A stretch of 64,000 nucleotides of DNA from Pseudomonas sp. DNDY-54 (lineage in GTDB: Bacteria > Pseudomonadota > Gammaproteobacteria > Pseudomonadales > Pseudomonadaceae). This document shows positions 51,100 through 60,133 of this stretch, in pieces. The translations under genes were made by a program, and so were the position numbers. Under the pieces are notes generated by a model. That model had not been told where the DNA came from. It did no database searches and saw nothing but the letters and a program-made list of their open reading frames with translations. The stretch covers positions 2,232,001-2,296,000 of the forward strand of contig NZ_CP082271.1 of assembly GCF_019880365.1 (NCBI RefSeq). The letters are read 5' to 3'. The stretch's first letter is position 1; the number at the start of each line of letters is the position of its first letter.

Positions 51100-52596
51100 A
51101 TGACTAACAAAACCGTCACGTTGCACGATCACTACCGCAAAGCCGATCGGATCATGCTCGGCGTCTTGTGGCTTCTGGCCCTGTATGCGTTCGGTTTGGC
51201 CGGACTCACGGGCAACTGGGCGCAGGCCCTGATTATCGGCGGCGGCACGGCGCTCGCCATGACGGCACTGCACGCGCTGCTCGCGGGCGAACGCCTGATG
51301 CGCTGTCTGATTGGCGCTGCCTTCATGGTCATGTCTGCGCTGCACATCAACTTGCAACACGGGATGCTGGAGATGCACTTCGGCATCTTCACCCTGCTCG
51401 CCTTTCTGGTGTTCTATCGCGACTGGCTTCCGATCGTCGTCGCGGCAGCCACCATCGCGGTCCACCACCTGGGGTTCTTTGCGCTGCAACAGCAAGACGC
51501 CGGGGTGTACCTCATGCCAGACGGTGACTGGGGCCAGGTTCTGCTGCATGCGTTATACGTCGTGGTTGAAAGTGCAATCCTCGTCTACCTCGCGGTGCGC
51601 GCCGCAACCGAAGCCCGCGAAGGCGAAGCCCTGTTGAGCGCAGCGGCCGACATCACCCGCGATCCTGAGAGGATTGACCTGCGTCAGCGCAGCTTGTCCG
51701 GTGGCGCCATCGCGCAGCGCTTCAACCACTTCCTCGAACAGCTCGCCGAACTCGTCGGTGCGGTAATCCAGGACACACGCGGCCTGGAGAGTACCGCCGG
51801 TAACCTTCACACAGCGACCCGGCATATGCGCGACGGCGCTGACCGACAGCTCGAAGAGACGGCATACATGGTCAATGCGATGCAGCAGATGTCGACCGCC
51901 ATCGAAGAAGTCGCCAGCCACGCTGACCAAGCCGCACAGGCTGCGCAGTCGGCCAACATCAAAGCCGAACAGGGACGTGTTGCGGTATCGACCAGCCTCG
52001 AGGAAATCAGCCGACTCGCCCATCGCATTGACGGTACTGACGAGGTGATGCAGGACCTGGCGATGCAATCCGAACAAATCGGCCGGGTAATGGAGGTGAT
52101 CCGAAGCATCGCCGACCAGACCAACCTGCTCGCCCTCAATGCTGCAATCGAAGCGGCCCGAGCCGGCGACCAAGGTCGAGGCTTCGCCGTCGTCGCCGAT
52201 GAAGTGCGCAACCTGGCGCGCAAGACAGCCGCCTCCACCAGTGAAATCCAGGAGATCATCAGCCGGCTGCAACAAGGCAGCCGCAAGGCCGCCGAATCCA
52301 TGCAGGAAAGCCGGGACAGCGTCACCAGCTGCGTTGCGGACAGCCAGCAGACCGCAGCGCTGCTCGCGTCCGTCGCTGGAGAGATCAACGCAATCAGCCA
52401 GATGAACGAGCTGATTGCCGCGGCGACACATCAACAGACTGCCGTGTCGGCTGATGTCGCGCGTCACCTGCAAAGTGTTCAGACCATCGCCGACCAGAAC
52501 GCAGCGGACGCAAATCGCCTCGATCAAGACAGCAGCAGCCTCAGCGCGTTGGCCTCACGACTGGGGGCACTCAGTGGTCGCTTTGCGCTGAGCTAA
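51100..52596 (+). CDS. Methyl-accepting chemotaxis protein with multi-helix membrane sensor
   Basis: A 498-residue protein. About six membrane helices occupy residues 15-190, without a periplasmic domain. A linker follows, and then a full signalling domain with the tip motif NLLALNAAIEAARAGDQGRG and FAVVADEVRNLARKTA. The sensor has several His residues close to or in membrane segments (SALHINLQHGMLEMHFG, AVHHLGFFALQ), which may bind a metal or cofactor; that is speculation. An ATG four codons upstream (51088) is an alternative start. It should signal through CheW/CheA at the cell pole. Confidence 0.92.
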   Translation: MTNKTVTLHDHYRKADRIMLGVLWLLALYAFGLAGLTGNWAQALIIGGGTALAMTALHALLAGERLMRCLIGAAFMVMSALHINLQHGMLEMHFGIFTLLAFLVFYRDWLPIVVAAATIAVHHLGFFALQQQDAGVYLMPDGDWGQVLLHALYVVVESAILVYLAVRAATEAREGEALLSAAADITRDPERIDLRQRSLSGGAIAQRFNHFLEQLAELVGAVIQDTRGLESTAGNLHTATRHMRDGADRQLEETAYMVNAMQQMSTAIEEVASHADQAAQAAQSANIKAEQGRVAVSTSLEEISRLAHRIDGTDEVMQDLAMQSEQIGRVMEVIRSIADQTNLLALNAAIEAARAGDQGRGFAVVADEVRNLARKTAASTSEIQEIISRLQQGSRKAAESMQESRDSVTSCVADSQQTAALLASVAGEINAISQMNELIAAATHQQTAVSADVARHLQSVQTIADQNAADANRLDQDSSSLSALASRLGALSGRFALS

Positions 52597-52776
52597 GCCA
52601 ACACGGGACGAAGCATCAAAGGGAATGGTCAAGCCGCACCCTCGTCGCTCGAGACGGTGCGGGGCTCGCTGCGCTAGCCCGACTCAATAAGCTGCTCGGT
52701 TGTTTTGCCGACTTGGAATCGGCGCGGTCCGGTGCTTTCATTCTGCGTTCAGGTGATAGCCCAAGGAGCCGCGACA

Positions 52777-53544
52777 ATGATTCCAGATGCGTTGATCAAT
52801 GCCGTGCGCGACGCGCGCCATATTGTGATCTTCACCGGCGCGGGCGTGTCGGCCGAAAGCGGGATACCGACTTTTCGCGACCCGCTGACCGGCCTCTGGG
52901 AGCGCTTCGACGCAGCCTCATTGGCGACGCCGGAAGCCTTCCGCGCCGACCCAGCGCTGGTATGGGGCTGGTATGAATGGCGAAGAATGAAAGTCCTGCA
53001 AGCCGAGCCCAATCCGGCGCACCGTGCCATCGTCGAATTGGCCCGCCACGTACCGCATCTCACGCTCGTGACACAGAACGTTGACGACTTGCATGAGCGC
53101 GCCGGCAGCACCGATGTTCTCCATCTTCACGGCAGCTTGCATCAACCGCGCTGTTTCACGTGCGGTAAACCACCTGAAGAGCCGTTAGGCACACCCGACG
53201 AGCCTGAGGGCGGTCGCCGGCTTCAACCGCCGCAATGTGAGCGCTGCGGTGGGCACTTACGTCCCGGCGTGGTCTGGTTTGGCGAGAGTCTTCCTGCCTA
53301 TCAGCTGGACGCTGCGTTTGCAGCGGCGAAAGACTGTGACGTGCTGATATCGATAGGCACTTCAGGCTTTGTCTACCCGGCGGCGGAAGTACCGAACCTC
53401 GCCTGGCAAGCCGGCGCGGTCGTTGCGCACGTCAACCCCCTCGCGAATATCAGCCGTGGCGAACGGGAGTATGCGCTGGCCGGCGCGGCGGGTGAAACCC
53501 TGCCAATGCTCATCGAGCGGGCATTCGGACGCACCGGAAGTTGA
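52777..53544 (+). CDS. NAD-dependent protein deacylase, class III sirtuin (CobB/SIR2)
   Basis: A 255-residue enzyme. NAD motif FTGAGVSAESGIPTFRD, TQNVDDLHERAG, the catalytic His in LHLHGSL, a four-Cys zinc site (CFTCGK and CERCGG) and PGVVWFGE. Tyr66 and Arg69 (YEWR) match the pair that favours succinyl or malonyl lysine in class III sirtuins. ATG 52777 follows AAGGAG; the frame from 52705 is rejected. It reverses lysine acylation in the cytosol. Confidence 0.94.
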   Translation: MIPDALINAVRDARHIVIFTGAGVSAESGIPTFRDPLTGLWERFDAASLATPEAFRADPALVWGWYEWRRMKVLQAEPNPAHRAIVELARHVPHLTLVTQNVDDLHERAGSTDVLHLHGSLHQPRCFTCGKPPEEPLGTPDEPEGGRRLQPPQCERCGGHLRPGVVWFGESLPAYQLDAAFAAAKDCDVLISIGTSGFVYPAAEVPNLAWQAGAVVAHVNPLANISRGEREYALAGAAGETLPMLIERAFGRTGS

Positions 53545-53569
53545 CGCTGCAAGCATTGACCGAGCGTTG

Positions 53570-54190
53570 TCAGGTCAGCGGTGTAACCACCGCCGTCTGA
53601 TACCCCGGCCGGCGTTGCAGCTGTTCATACCAGCGCCGCAGGTGAGGCAAGTCCGGCCGTTCGATTGGCATTTCAAACCAGGCATAGGCATAGCAGCCCA
53701 GCGGAATGTCGCCCATGCCCAAGGATTCGCCGGAGAGATACGGTTGTGTCGCCAGCGCCTGGTCAGGAATAGCGAGCAGCTTCCCGCACGCATCCAATGA
53801 CGCCTGCACAGAGGCCATGTCACGCTGTTCCGGCGCGGTGCGGACGATATTCCAGAAGACCGGTCGGAAGGGTGCGGCGAGTGTCGCCGTAACCCAATCC
53901 ATCCACTTGTCCGCCTGCGCACGCTGGGCAGGATGGGATTCCCATAGCGAGCCCTGACCATATTGTGCCGCCAGGTACCGCACGATGGCGTTGGACTCCC
54001 ACAGAACCAGCTCGCCATCCTCAAGACACGGCACCAACTTGTTGGGGTTCTTGGCGATGTAGTGCGTCTCGTCGACTACGCCGAACGCCCCACCCGCATC
54101 GACCCGTGTGTAGGGGATCTGCAGTTCTTCCAGACACCAGAGCGCTTTCTTAACGTTGGTCGAGTTCGTGCGTCCCCAGAGTTTCAGCAT
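53570..54190 (-). CDS. Glutathione S-transferase family protein
   Basis: A 206-residue protein. The N-terminal thioredoxin-like half has LWGRTNSTNVKKALWCLEEL, NPNKLVPCLEDG with the cis-Pro region, and LWESNAIVRYLA. The helical C-terminal half has PYLSGESLGMGDIPLGCYAYAW, with the N-cap Asp. The start at 54190 has GGAG upstream; the frame to 54373 was rejected. Substrate unknown. It converges with the sirtuin gene. Confidence 0.92.
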   Translation of the reverse strand: MLKLWGRTNSTNVKKALWCLEELQIPYTRVDAGGAFGVVDETHYIAKNPNKLVPCLEDGELVLWESNAIVRYLAAQYGQGSLWESHPAQRAQADKWMDWVTATLAAPFRPVFWNIVRTAPEQRDMASVQASLDACGKLLAIPDQALATQPYLSGESLGMGDIPLGCYAYAWFEMPIERPDLPHLRRWYEQLQRRPGYQTAVVTPLT

Positions 54191-54275
54191 GGCGATTGCG
54201 CTCCTGTCCGGTCGTGTTGAGGGTATGGCCTCAACCCTAGCTGGAAAGTGTGACGGGCCGCCAGCCGCTACTCGC

Positions 54276-56276
54276 CTATCGAGCCTTCCCTTTATCCGCC
54301 AGCACCCGCGTCGCACCCTGGGCTTTCTGCGTGTACCAGAATACACGGCTGACACCACGCGTGATCGCGACATAAGCGAGCCTCAGACTTTCGTCAGCCA
54401 TGGCCTGGTCATAACTGTTACGAAAGAAACCGCAATAGGCGTACAGCGCATTGCGCAACGGGTGGCGTTCCGGGGGCAGGCAGTCATCGACGATGAATAC
54501 CACCTCAGCCTGCAGCCCTTTCGCACGGTGGATGGTGTAGGTCTTGACCGGTAATTTGCGGTCCAACTGCGCCTCGATCGCGCGCAGGGGTTCGTTACGC
54601 CGGCTCAGCACCAGCACGGCGTTTCGATCGGCGTTCGGGCGATTGGAGACGTGTTCGCACTGAGCGTGAATCTCCTTGATTAGTTGAGGCAGGCGCGCGC
54701 TCACATCGAAGCGGGTTACCAGCTTCGCCCCATGATCTCCCGGCTGTGCCGCCTTTGCGGCTTTGCTGGTTTTGGCTTGCTTGAACGTCACCCCAGCCAA
54801 CACCGACTCTCCGTCCCGGATGATGGGCTCGATCGACCGGTAATTGGTTTCCAGCATCAACACCCTGCTTTTCTTCGAGGCCCCGCGGCCAGGGAAATAC
54901 TTGTCGAAATCCATGAACAGCTCCGGAGAACTGCCGCGCCAACCATAGATCGACTGCCAATCATCACCGATGGCCATCAGACTGACCGCCTCACCCTGGC
55001 GTACCAATGCGCTGTGCACGGCCTGAAGCCATTGAACAATTTGCGGTGAAATGTCCTGGAATTCGTCGATCAGCAGATGACTGAAAGGTGCCAACGCGTT
55101 GGACGACGCGTCGCGACCGGAGGCAGTCAATCGCTGCGTCAGCGTTTGAAACGCGCCATTGAAGGTAATCAGACCTTGACTCTCAAGCAGCGCCTGGAAG
55201 CGTCTCCAGAACAATATCAACGCCTCGACGAAGGAGCGCTCCCGCGCCGAGCACTCCATCCGTGCAGGCTCAATCTGCTCGATCCGGATGCCGATGCTCT
55301 CGATGAAGCCCGCTTGCGCATAGAACGCTTCGTACAGCGGCATCGGCGTGAATTCGCCGGCCAGCTTGAAACCGTCCAATGGTGCTTTGGCGGTGCGTTT
55401 ACCGCCCGACTCGTCTGGTTGTGGCAACTGCAACAAGGTATGCACCTGCGCGCGAAACGCCTCGTTTTCGCCATAGCAGCTCTGGTACGCCTGCTTAAGC
55501 AGGCGTTGCTGCGCAGGTCGCAAGCGCGAGGACGTGAGCGGATTATCCAGTTCGGTAGGCGATGCGCCCTTCTCATCCAACTGCTCGAACCACACCGGCT
55601 TGCCCAGTACCTCCTTGGCCAGCGACGCCATTGCCGAATGGAAGGTCCGCACGCAGTGTCGCGCAGTGGCGGGATCGAAATCGACATTCCAGAACCCCAG
55701 CACACGAACCAACTGCTCGCGTAGTTGCGCGCAGGACGCGTTTGTAAATGAGATCACCGTCAGTCGTTCTGGCGCGATGCTCATGTGGCACAGCATGAAT
55801 ACGACGCGGAGCACCAGCGTGGTGGATTTGCCCGAGCCCGCACCAGCAAAGATCCTCGTCACTGGACTGTCGCTCAGGATCATCGCCCACTGTTCGTCTG
55901 ACGGCGCGCAGATCACACCAGCCTCGACAGCCCGGCCAACACGCAGGCGCATCGCCTGAGTCTGCGAGTCATCGACCGTCAGCTTTCCTGGGCCGTAGAG
56001 ACCTTCGCTGGAGTCTTTTCGGGTTTTAGCGCGAGACTTGGGCGGCGTGTTAACGGCATGCGATGGCGTGGGTGTTCGACTCGCTTTGGCTGGTACCCGG
56101 CCGGGCTGCTTCTTCGAACGTGTGGCGATCTGCTTGACGCTTTGCTTGGCTTTGGCGCTCGGCCATCGCCGCAGGACCAGGTCCTCTTCGGACTTCACGT
56201 AGGCGGACGTACGTGGAAAGCAACGCGCCAGCGCTCCGGACAGCAGGCGTTTGTAGCGTTTGACGGCGGACAACAT
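54276..56276 (-). CDS. UvrD/Rep-type superfamily 1 DNA helicase
   Basis: A 666-residue protein. Walker A is in IFAGAGSGKSTTLVLR, motif Ia in LTVISFTNASCAQLREQL, motif II in HLLIDEFQDISPQ, motif III in LMAIGDDWQSIYGWRGSSP, then TNYRSIEPI, TIHRAKGLQAEVVFIVDD and YVAITRGVSRVFWYTQK. About 100 basic, low-complexity residues precede the helicase core and are not part of UvrD itself. It is an accessory helicase rather than the main uvrD (about 720 residues). The lid residues look intact, so it is probably active. Confidence 0.9.
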   Translation of the reverse strand: MLSAVKRYKRLLSGALARCFPRTSAYVKSEEDLVLRRWPSAKAKQSVKQIATRSKKQPGRVPAKASRTPTPSHAVNTPPKSRAKTRKDSSEGLYGPGKLTVDDSQTQAMRLRVGRAVEAGVICAPSDEQWAMILSDSPVTRIFAGAGSGKSTTLVLRVVFMLCHMSIAPERLTVISFTNASCAQLREQLVRVLGFWNVDFDPATARHCVRTFHSAMASLAKEVLGKPVWFEQLDEKGASPTELDNPLTSSRLRPAQQRLLKQAYQSCYGENEAFRAQVHTLLQLPQPDESGGKRTAKAPLDGFKLAGEFTPMPLYEAFYAQAGFIESIGIRIEQIEPARMECSARERSFVEALILFWRRFQALLESQGLITFNGAFQTLTQRLTASGRDASSNALAPFSHLLIDEFQDISPQIVQWLQAVHSALVRQGEAVSLMAIGDDWQSIYGWRGSSPELFMDFDKYFPGRGASKKSRVLMLETNYRSIEPIIRDGESVLAGVTFKQAKTSKAAKAAQPGDHGAKLVTRFDVSARLPQLIKEIHAQCEHVSNRPNADRNAVLVLSRRNEPLRAIEAQLDRKLPVKTYTIHRAKGLQAEVVFIVDDCLPPERHPLRNALYAYCGFFRNSYDQAMADESLRLAYVAITRGVSRVFWYTQKAQGATRVLADKGKAR

Positions 56277-56560
56277 CGGAAACCAACCAGAGCATCAACA
56301 GGTGCTTGATATGGTAAGGGTTTTTCCCGGCCGGCTGGTGGTTAACGCGAGGAATGGTGCCAGCCGCACATACCAACTGGTTCGTCTATCCGCACTCTAT
56401 TGGCAGTGCCAGCATGTGAATTTTGTGTGTCATTCGCACCGCAGCAACCCGCTACGTTCGTCAGCTGCACGGCACCTCAACGTTTCAACATGCACTAAAC
56501 AGAACAGTCAATTAATGCAGCGTCTGGGTCTGAAGCAGCGCGCTGCCCAGACAGGTCGCT

Positions 56561-57673
56561 ATGTACAGAATCGGTTTCGCCTGCATGTACCGTCACCCCG
56601 GCCACAGCGAATCGCTGAAGGAACTGGAAGCGATCGAGCGCGCGTTCAATCCGCGATCGACCACGCTGCGCTGGTTGAACAGCGTGTCCCAGGACGTGGC
56701 AAGGGAGAAACTGAACGGCATCATCGAGCACAATCTGGCCGCTCAGCTGCGCTTGCTTGAATACGTTGGAACCCTGCCGAAGCCGTTGCGTATGCTGCGG
56801 TTGAGCAGCGATCTGCTGCCGTTCTACAGCCACCCGGAAGCGCTCGACTTCTACAGCCAGGCGGACGTCCGCCACGCAATGGAAACGGGCTTCTCGAGGA
56901 TTGGCGATTGCGCCAGGTCGCTCGACATTCGTCTCTCGTTGCATCCGGGACAGTACTGCGTGCTGGGTTCGGACAAGCCCAATGTGGTGGAGAACAGCCT
57001 GGCGGAGTTCGAATACCACGCCGATATGATCCGCATGATGGGCTTCGGCCAGCGGTTTCAGGACTTCAAATGCAACGTCCACATCGCCGGGCGGCTTGGC
57101 GTCGAAGGCATCCGCACGGTCTGGCCGCGGCTATCCAGCGAAGCGTGCAACTGCATTACGTTCGAGAACGACGAAAAGACGTATGGCGTCGATGATTGTC
57201 TGCAGCTGGCGGACCTGGCGCCTGTGGTCCTCGATATCCACCACTGTTGGATCAATGAGAACGACTACATAGATCCACAGGATGCTCGTGTGGAGAAAAT
57301 CATCGGCAGCTGGCGCGGCGTGCGGCCAGCCATGCACTACTCGCAGCCCCCGGAGAGCCTGATGCAGCTGGGATTTGCCGCCGATACCAAGCTCGAAATG
57401 CCCGCCTTGCTCGAAAAGGTCAGCAAGCGCGACCTGTACAGCCACAGCAAGCGGATGTGGAATCACTGGACCAATCTCTACGCACGCGAATTTCTCGACC
57501 GCTTCGACATCATGTTCGAGGCCAAAGACAAGAACCTCGCAGCCCTGGACTACTACCGGGATTACCTCGAGAGCGAGGGCACAGGACTGGCACCCAGTGA
57601 CCGGAGTGGGCAGCCGCTTCGAAAATGCAATCAAGCAGAGCTGACGCGCGAGAACACTAACCCGTTGAAATGA
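56561..57673 (+). CDS. uvsE: UV DNA damage endonuclease (UvsE/UVDE family)
   Basis: A 370-residue TIM-barrel nuclease. It begins RIGFACMYRHPGHSES. The metal-site motifs are RLSSDLLPF, LSLHPGQYCVLGS, HIAGRLGVEGI, ITFENDEKTYGVDDCL and LDIHHCWIN, the His/Asp/Glu set of UVDE. It nicks DNA 5' of cyclobutane dimers and 6-4 photoproducts, starting an excision route independent of UvrABC. It is divergent from the UvrD-like helicase, with 284 bp between them. With uvrC and phr it makes the window rich in UV repair. Confidence 0.93.
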   Translation: MYRIGFACMYRHPGHSESLKELEAIERAFNPRSTTLRWLNSVSQDVAREKLNGIIEHNLAAQLRLLEYVGTLPKPLRMLRLSSDLLPFYSHPEALDFYSQADVRHAMETGFSRIGDCARSLDIRLSLHPGQYCVLGSDKPNVVENSLAEFEYHADMIRMMGFGQRFQDFKCNVHIAGRLGVEGIRTVWPRLSSEACNCITFENDEKTYGVDDCLQLADLAPVVLDIHHCWINENDYIDPQDARVEKIIGSWRGVRPAMHYSQPPESLMQLGFAADTKLEMPALLEKVSKRDLYSHSKRMWNHWTNLYAREFLDRFDIMFEAKDKNLAALDYYRDYLESEGTGLAPSDRSGQPLRKCNQAELTRENTNPLK

Positions 57674-57913
57674 CCAATGCAGTCAAAACTGGCATGGCGG
57701 GGCGGCGGAGAAAGTGATTTGGCTTCTGGCTTTTGACGCAGCGGGTGTACCGCCCACCTACGCGAGTCCTTAGCTGATCGCGTTGGGGGAGGCAGACGAA
57801 AAACTGGATGGACGCGCGGTCGGGTTACCCCGTCTCACCGGGCAGTCGATGAACAAGGTGGATGAACAGGCGTCTCCAATACTAGGCGGCCCGCTGGACT
57901 GAATCTCCTGAAC

Positions 57914-57944
57914 CCTGCGCAAGCCCCGTGACGGTTTGCGCAGG
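57914..57944. terminator. Stem-loop between uvsE and the small membrane protein gene
   Basis: CCTGCGCAA (57914-57922) pairs exactly with TTGCGCAGG (57936-57944) across a 13-base loop. It has no T run. It may end transcription or protect the mRNA of one or both convergent genes. Confidence 0.4.
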
Positions 57945-57954
57945 CGAACAACGG

Positions 57955-58173
57955 TTAAGAATTCCTTACCTGAATTGCCTGTTCATGCCGCTTGGCCAGC
58001 ACGTCCGCTGCCACAAGTGCCAGCAGCGGTAGCACGCCGACCTTAAGCGCAAGGTCCCAGGACCCAAAGAACCCGATAAGCACCGCGCCCACAACCACGA
58101 TTATCGCTATGCAGTGCGCACAGAAGCGCCACAATTCGAGTGCAACGACCTGAGCATTCTGGTTGTTGATCAT
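57955..58173 (-). CDS. Small two-helix membrane protein, hypothetical
   Basis: A 72-residue protein with two membrane helices (CAHCIAIIVVVGAVLIGFFG and VGVLPLLALVAADVLA) and a charged C terminus (KRHEQAIQVRNS). GAGGGG lies upstream of the ATG at good spacing. I do not recognise a family. Confidence 0.65.
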   Translation of the reverse strand: MINNQNAQVVALELWRFCAHCIAIIVVVGAVLIGFFGSWDLALKVGVLPLLALVAADVLAKRHEQAIQVRNS

Positions 58174-58404
58174 ACTGAGCCCCTCTTTGTTGTTGTAGTA
58201 AGCCTTTGTATAACTTGAGCGTAGCTACCCTGCGCTCTTCTGCAAACACATTTTTGTTTCAACAATATGTCTAGCACGCGGGTTACAGCGATATTTCACA
58301 ATAGTTCTGTTCAACTGAAACAGATCATGAGTGGAGCTCAGCGAGTGGTATCACGCCGTAGCGCTTACAACCCGCTTGAAGATCGAGCATCTCGCCAGTC
58401 CAAA

Positions 58405-59538
58405 TTAACCGGCCAGAATGTCGTCCAGCGCACGCTCCAGGATATCCACGGTGCGCTGGACGTTTTGGAGCTTCTCCAGGCCGAACAGGCCGATTCGAAA
58501 GGTTTGGAAGTCGGCCGGCTCATCGCACTGCAAGGGTACGCCCGCCGCGATTTGCAAACCTTGGGCAGCGAATTTGCTGCCGTTCTTGATTCCGCCATCG
58601 GTGGTGTAACACACCACCACACCGGGCGCTTCGAAGCCTTCAGCCGCAACACTTTTGAAGCCTTTATCGGCGAGCAGCGCCCGCACACGCCGACCCAACG
58701 CCAATTGCTGCGTACGCAAGGTTTCAAAACCATATGCTTGGGTTTCCATCATGACGTCCCGAAAAAGCGACAGTGCGTCGCTCGGCATCGTCGCGTGATA
58801 GGCGTGCCCGCCCTGCTCATAGGCCTGCATGACCTGAAGCCATTTCTTCAGATCACACGCGAAGCTGCTGCTCTGCGTCGCTTCGACGCGTTTCAGCGCC
58901 GCCTCGCTGAGCATCACCAGTGCGCAGCACGGCGATGCACTCCAACCTTTTTGCGGTGCACTAATCAGAACGTCGACGCCGCTTGCTTGCATATCGACCC
59001 AAAGCGCACCAGAGGCGATGCAGTCCAGGACAAATAAGCCACCAACGGCATGCACGGCCTCCGCGACGCCACGCAGGTAGTCATCTGGCAGGACCATGCC
59101 GGACGAGGTTTCTACATGGGCCGCGAACACCAGGCCCGGCTTTTGCGCAGCAATGGTTGCGATGACTTCGTCGAGGGGCGGCGGTACGAATCCCGCCTGT
59201 GAGTCGTGGCTATGCGGTCGCGCCTTCAGCACGGTGGAGTGCGCCGGGATCCTGCCCATTTCAAAAATCTGGCTCCAGCGATAGCTGAACCAGCCGTTAC
59301 GGATCACCAGGCAATTCTGATCCTGCGCCAACTGGCGTGCCACCGCTTCCATACCGTACGTGCCGCTGCCCGGCACCACGACGACCGCATCGGCGTTGTA
59401 GACAGATCTGAGGGTAGTGGATATCTCGTTCATCACCGTCTGAAACGACCGGGACATGTGGTTCAACGACCGATCGGTATACACAACCGAATACTCGATC
59501 AGCCCGTCGGGATCGACGCGGGGATAAAGGTCCGACAT
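58405..59538 (-). CDS. Class V PLP aminotransferase (alanine-glyoxylate/serine-pyruvate type)
   Basis: A 377-residue enzyme. The PLP lysine is in VLISAPQKGWSASP, the phosphate-binding VPGSGTYGMEAVA is near residue 60, the cofactor Asp is in GLFVLDCIASGALWVD, and HVETSSGMVLPD precedes it. The C terminus has FRIGLFGLEKLQNVQRTVDIL, as in AGXT-type enzymes. ATG 59538 has GGAG upstream. It probably moves amino groups between alanine or serine and an oxo-acid such as glyoxylate. No pathway partners lie nearby. Confidence 0.88.
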   Translation of the reverse strand: MSDLYPRVDPDGLIEYSVVYTDRSLNHMSRSFQTVMNEISTTLRSVYNADAVVVVPGSGTYGMEAVARQLAQDQNCLVIRNGWFSYRWSQIFEMGRIPAHSTVLKARPHSHDSQAGFVPPPLDEVIATIAAQKPGLVFAAHVETSSGMVLPDDYLRGVAEAVHAVGGLFVLDCIASGALWVDMQASGVDVLISAPQKGWSASPCCALVMLSEAALKRVEATQSSSFACDLKKWLQVMQAYEQGGHAYHATMPSDALSLFRDVMMETQAYGFETLRTQQLALGRRVRALLADKGFKSVAAEGFEAPGVVVCYTTDGGIKNGSKFAAQGLQIAAGVPLQCDEPADFQTFRIGLFGLEKLQNVQRTVDILERALDDILAG

Positions 59539-60133
59539 GGAATGGCTCCGCAACTGAAGACCTGTCTCGACCCTGCCCGAAGCGAGAGGGCTTTACAAGC
59601 ACGCCACTGCGATCCCGTTTTGCCAGACTTCGTATTCAGTGCCCAACCGCGACGAGAGATATCAAACGGCACGCCCGCACGCCGCGAAATAAAGCGCCGA
59701 ATACCTTTTTTTTAATTAGTTCAATTCGCCGACTACCGTTTGTCGGAATAATTGCACGCGCAACTTAGTGACCGACTTAACGGCTAATTCAAAAAAATGA
59801 CGCCATCATTGCCGCAAACCCCGTGGCACCTAGGTTTCACGCCGTTACGTTGGAACCACCCATTGGCTATTTAATATCAAAATAGTAGCAGCATCACGCA
59901 GTGACAATTTACTGGCGACAATAACCAGCCGACTATAGTTCACTACATTGAAGAAACAAATTATAAATATATAACCGAAACGGTAGAGCGCCTGGCTATT
60001 GCCGTTTTGCCTAGTGGTTTGTTCTGTTGGTGGGATCCGTCTGCTTTGCAGCTCCGCTTATTGATCAACCTCCCCATGCCGCTTCATCGACACGCGCTGA
60101 ATCGCGACTCGATGTCCCTACACGGTGAGCCAA
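59539..60133. other. Long AT-rich non-coding region before the GH5 gene
   Basis: 595 bases with no credible gene. The stretch about 59700-59990 is clearly richer in A and T than the rest of the window, including TTTTTTTTAATTAG near 59707 and AAATTATAAATATATAACC near 59959. It probably carries the promoter and regulatory sites of the divergent aminotransferase and GH5 genes and may be of foreign origin. No tRNA, terminator or clear palindromic operator was found. Confidence 0.6.

Noticed and set aside
57741..57763. GC-rich palindrome-like stretch GCGGGTGTACCGCCC after uvsE
   Set aside because: It may be another REP-like element, but the symmetry is imperfect and I could not tell it from chance in GC-rich DNA.
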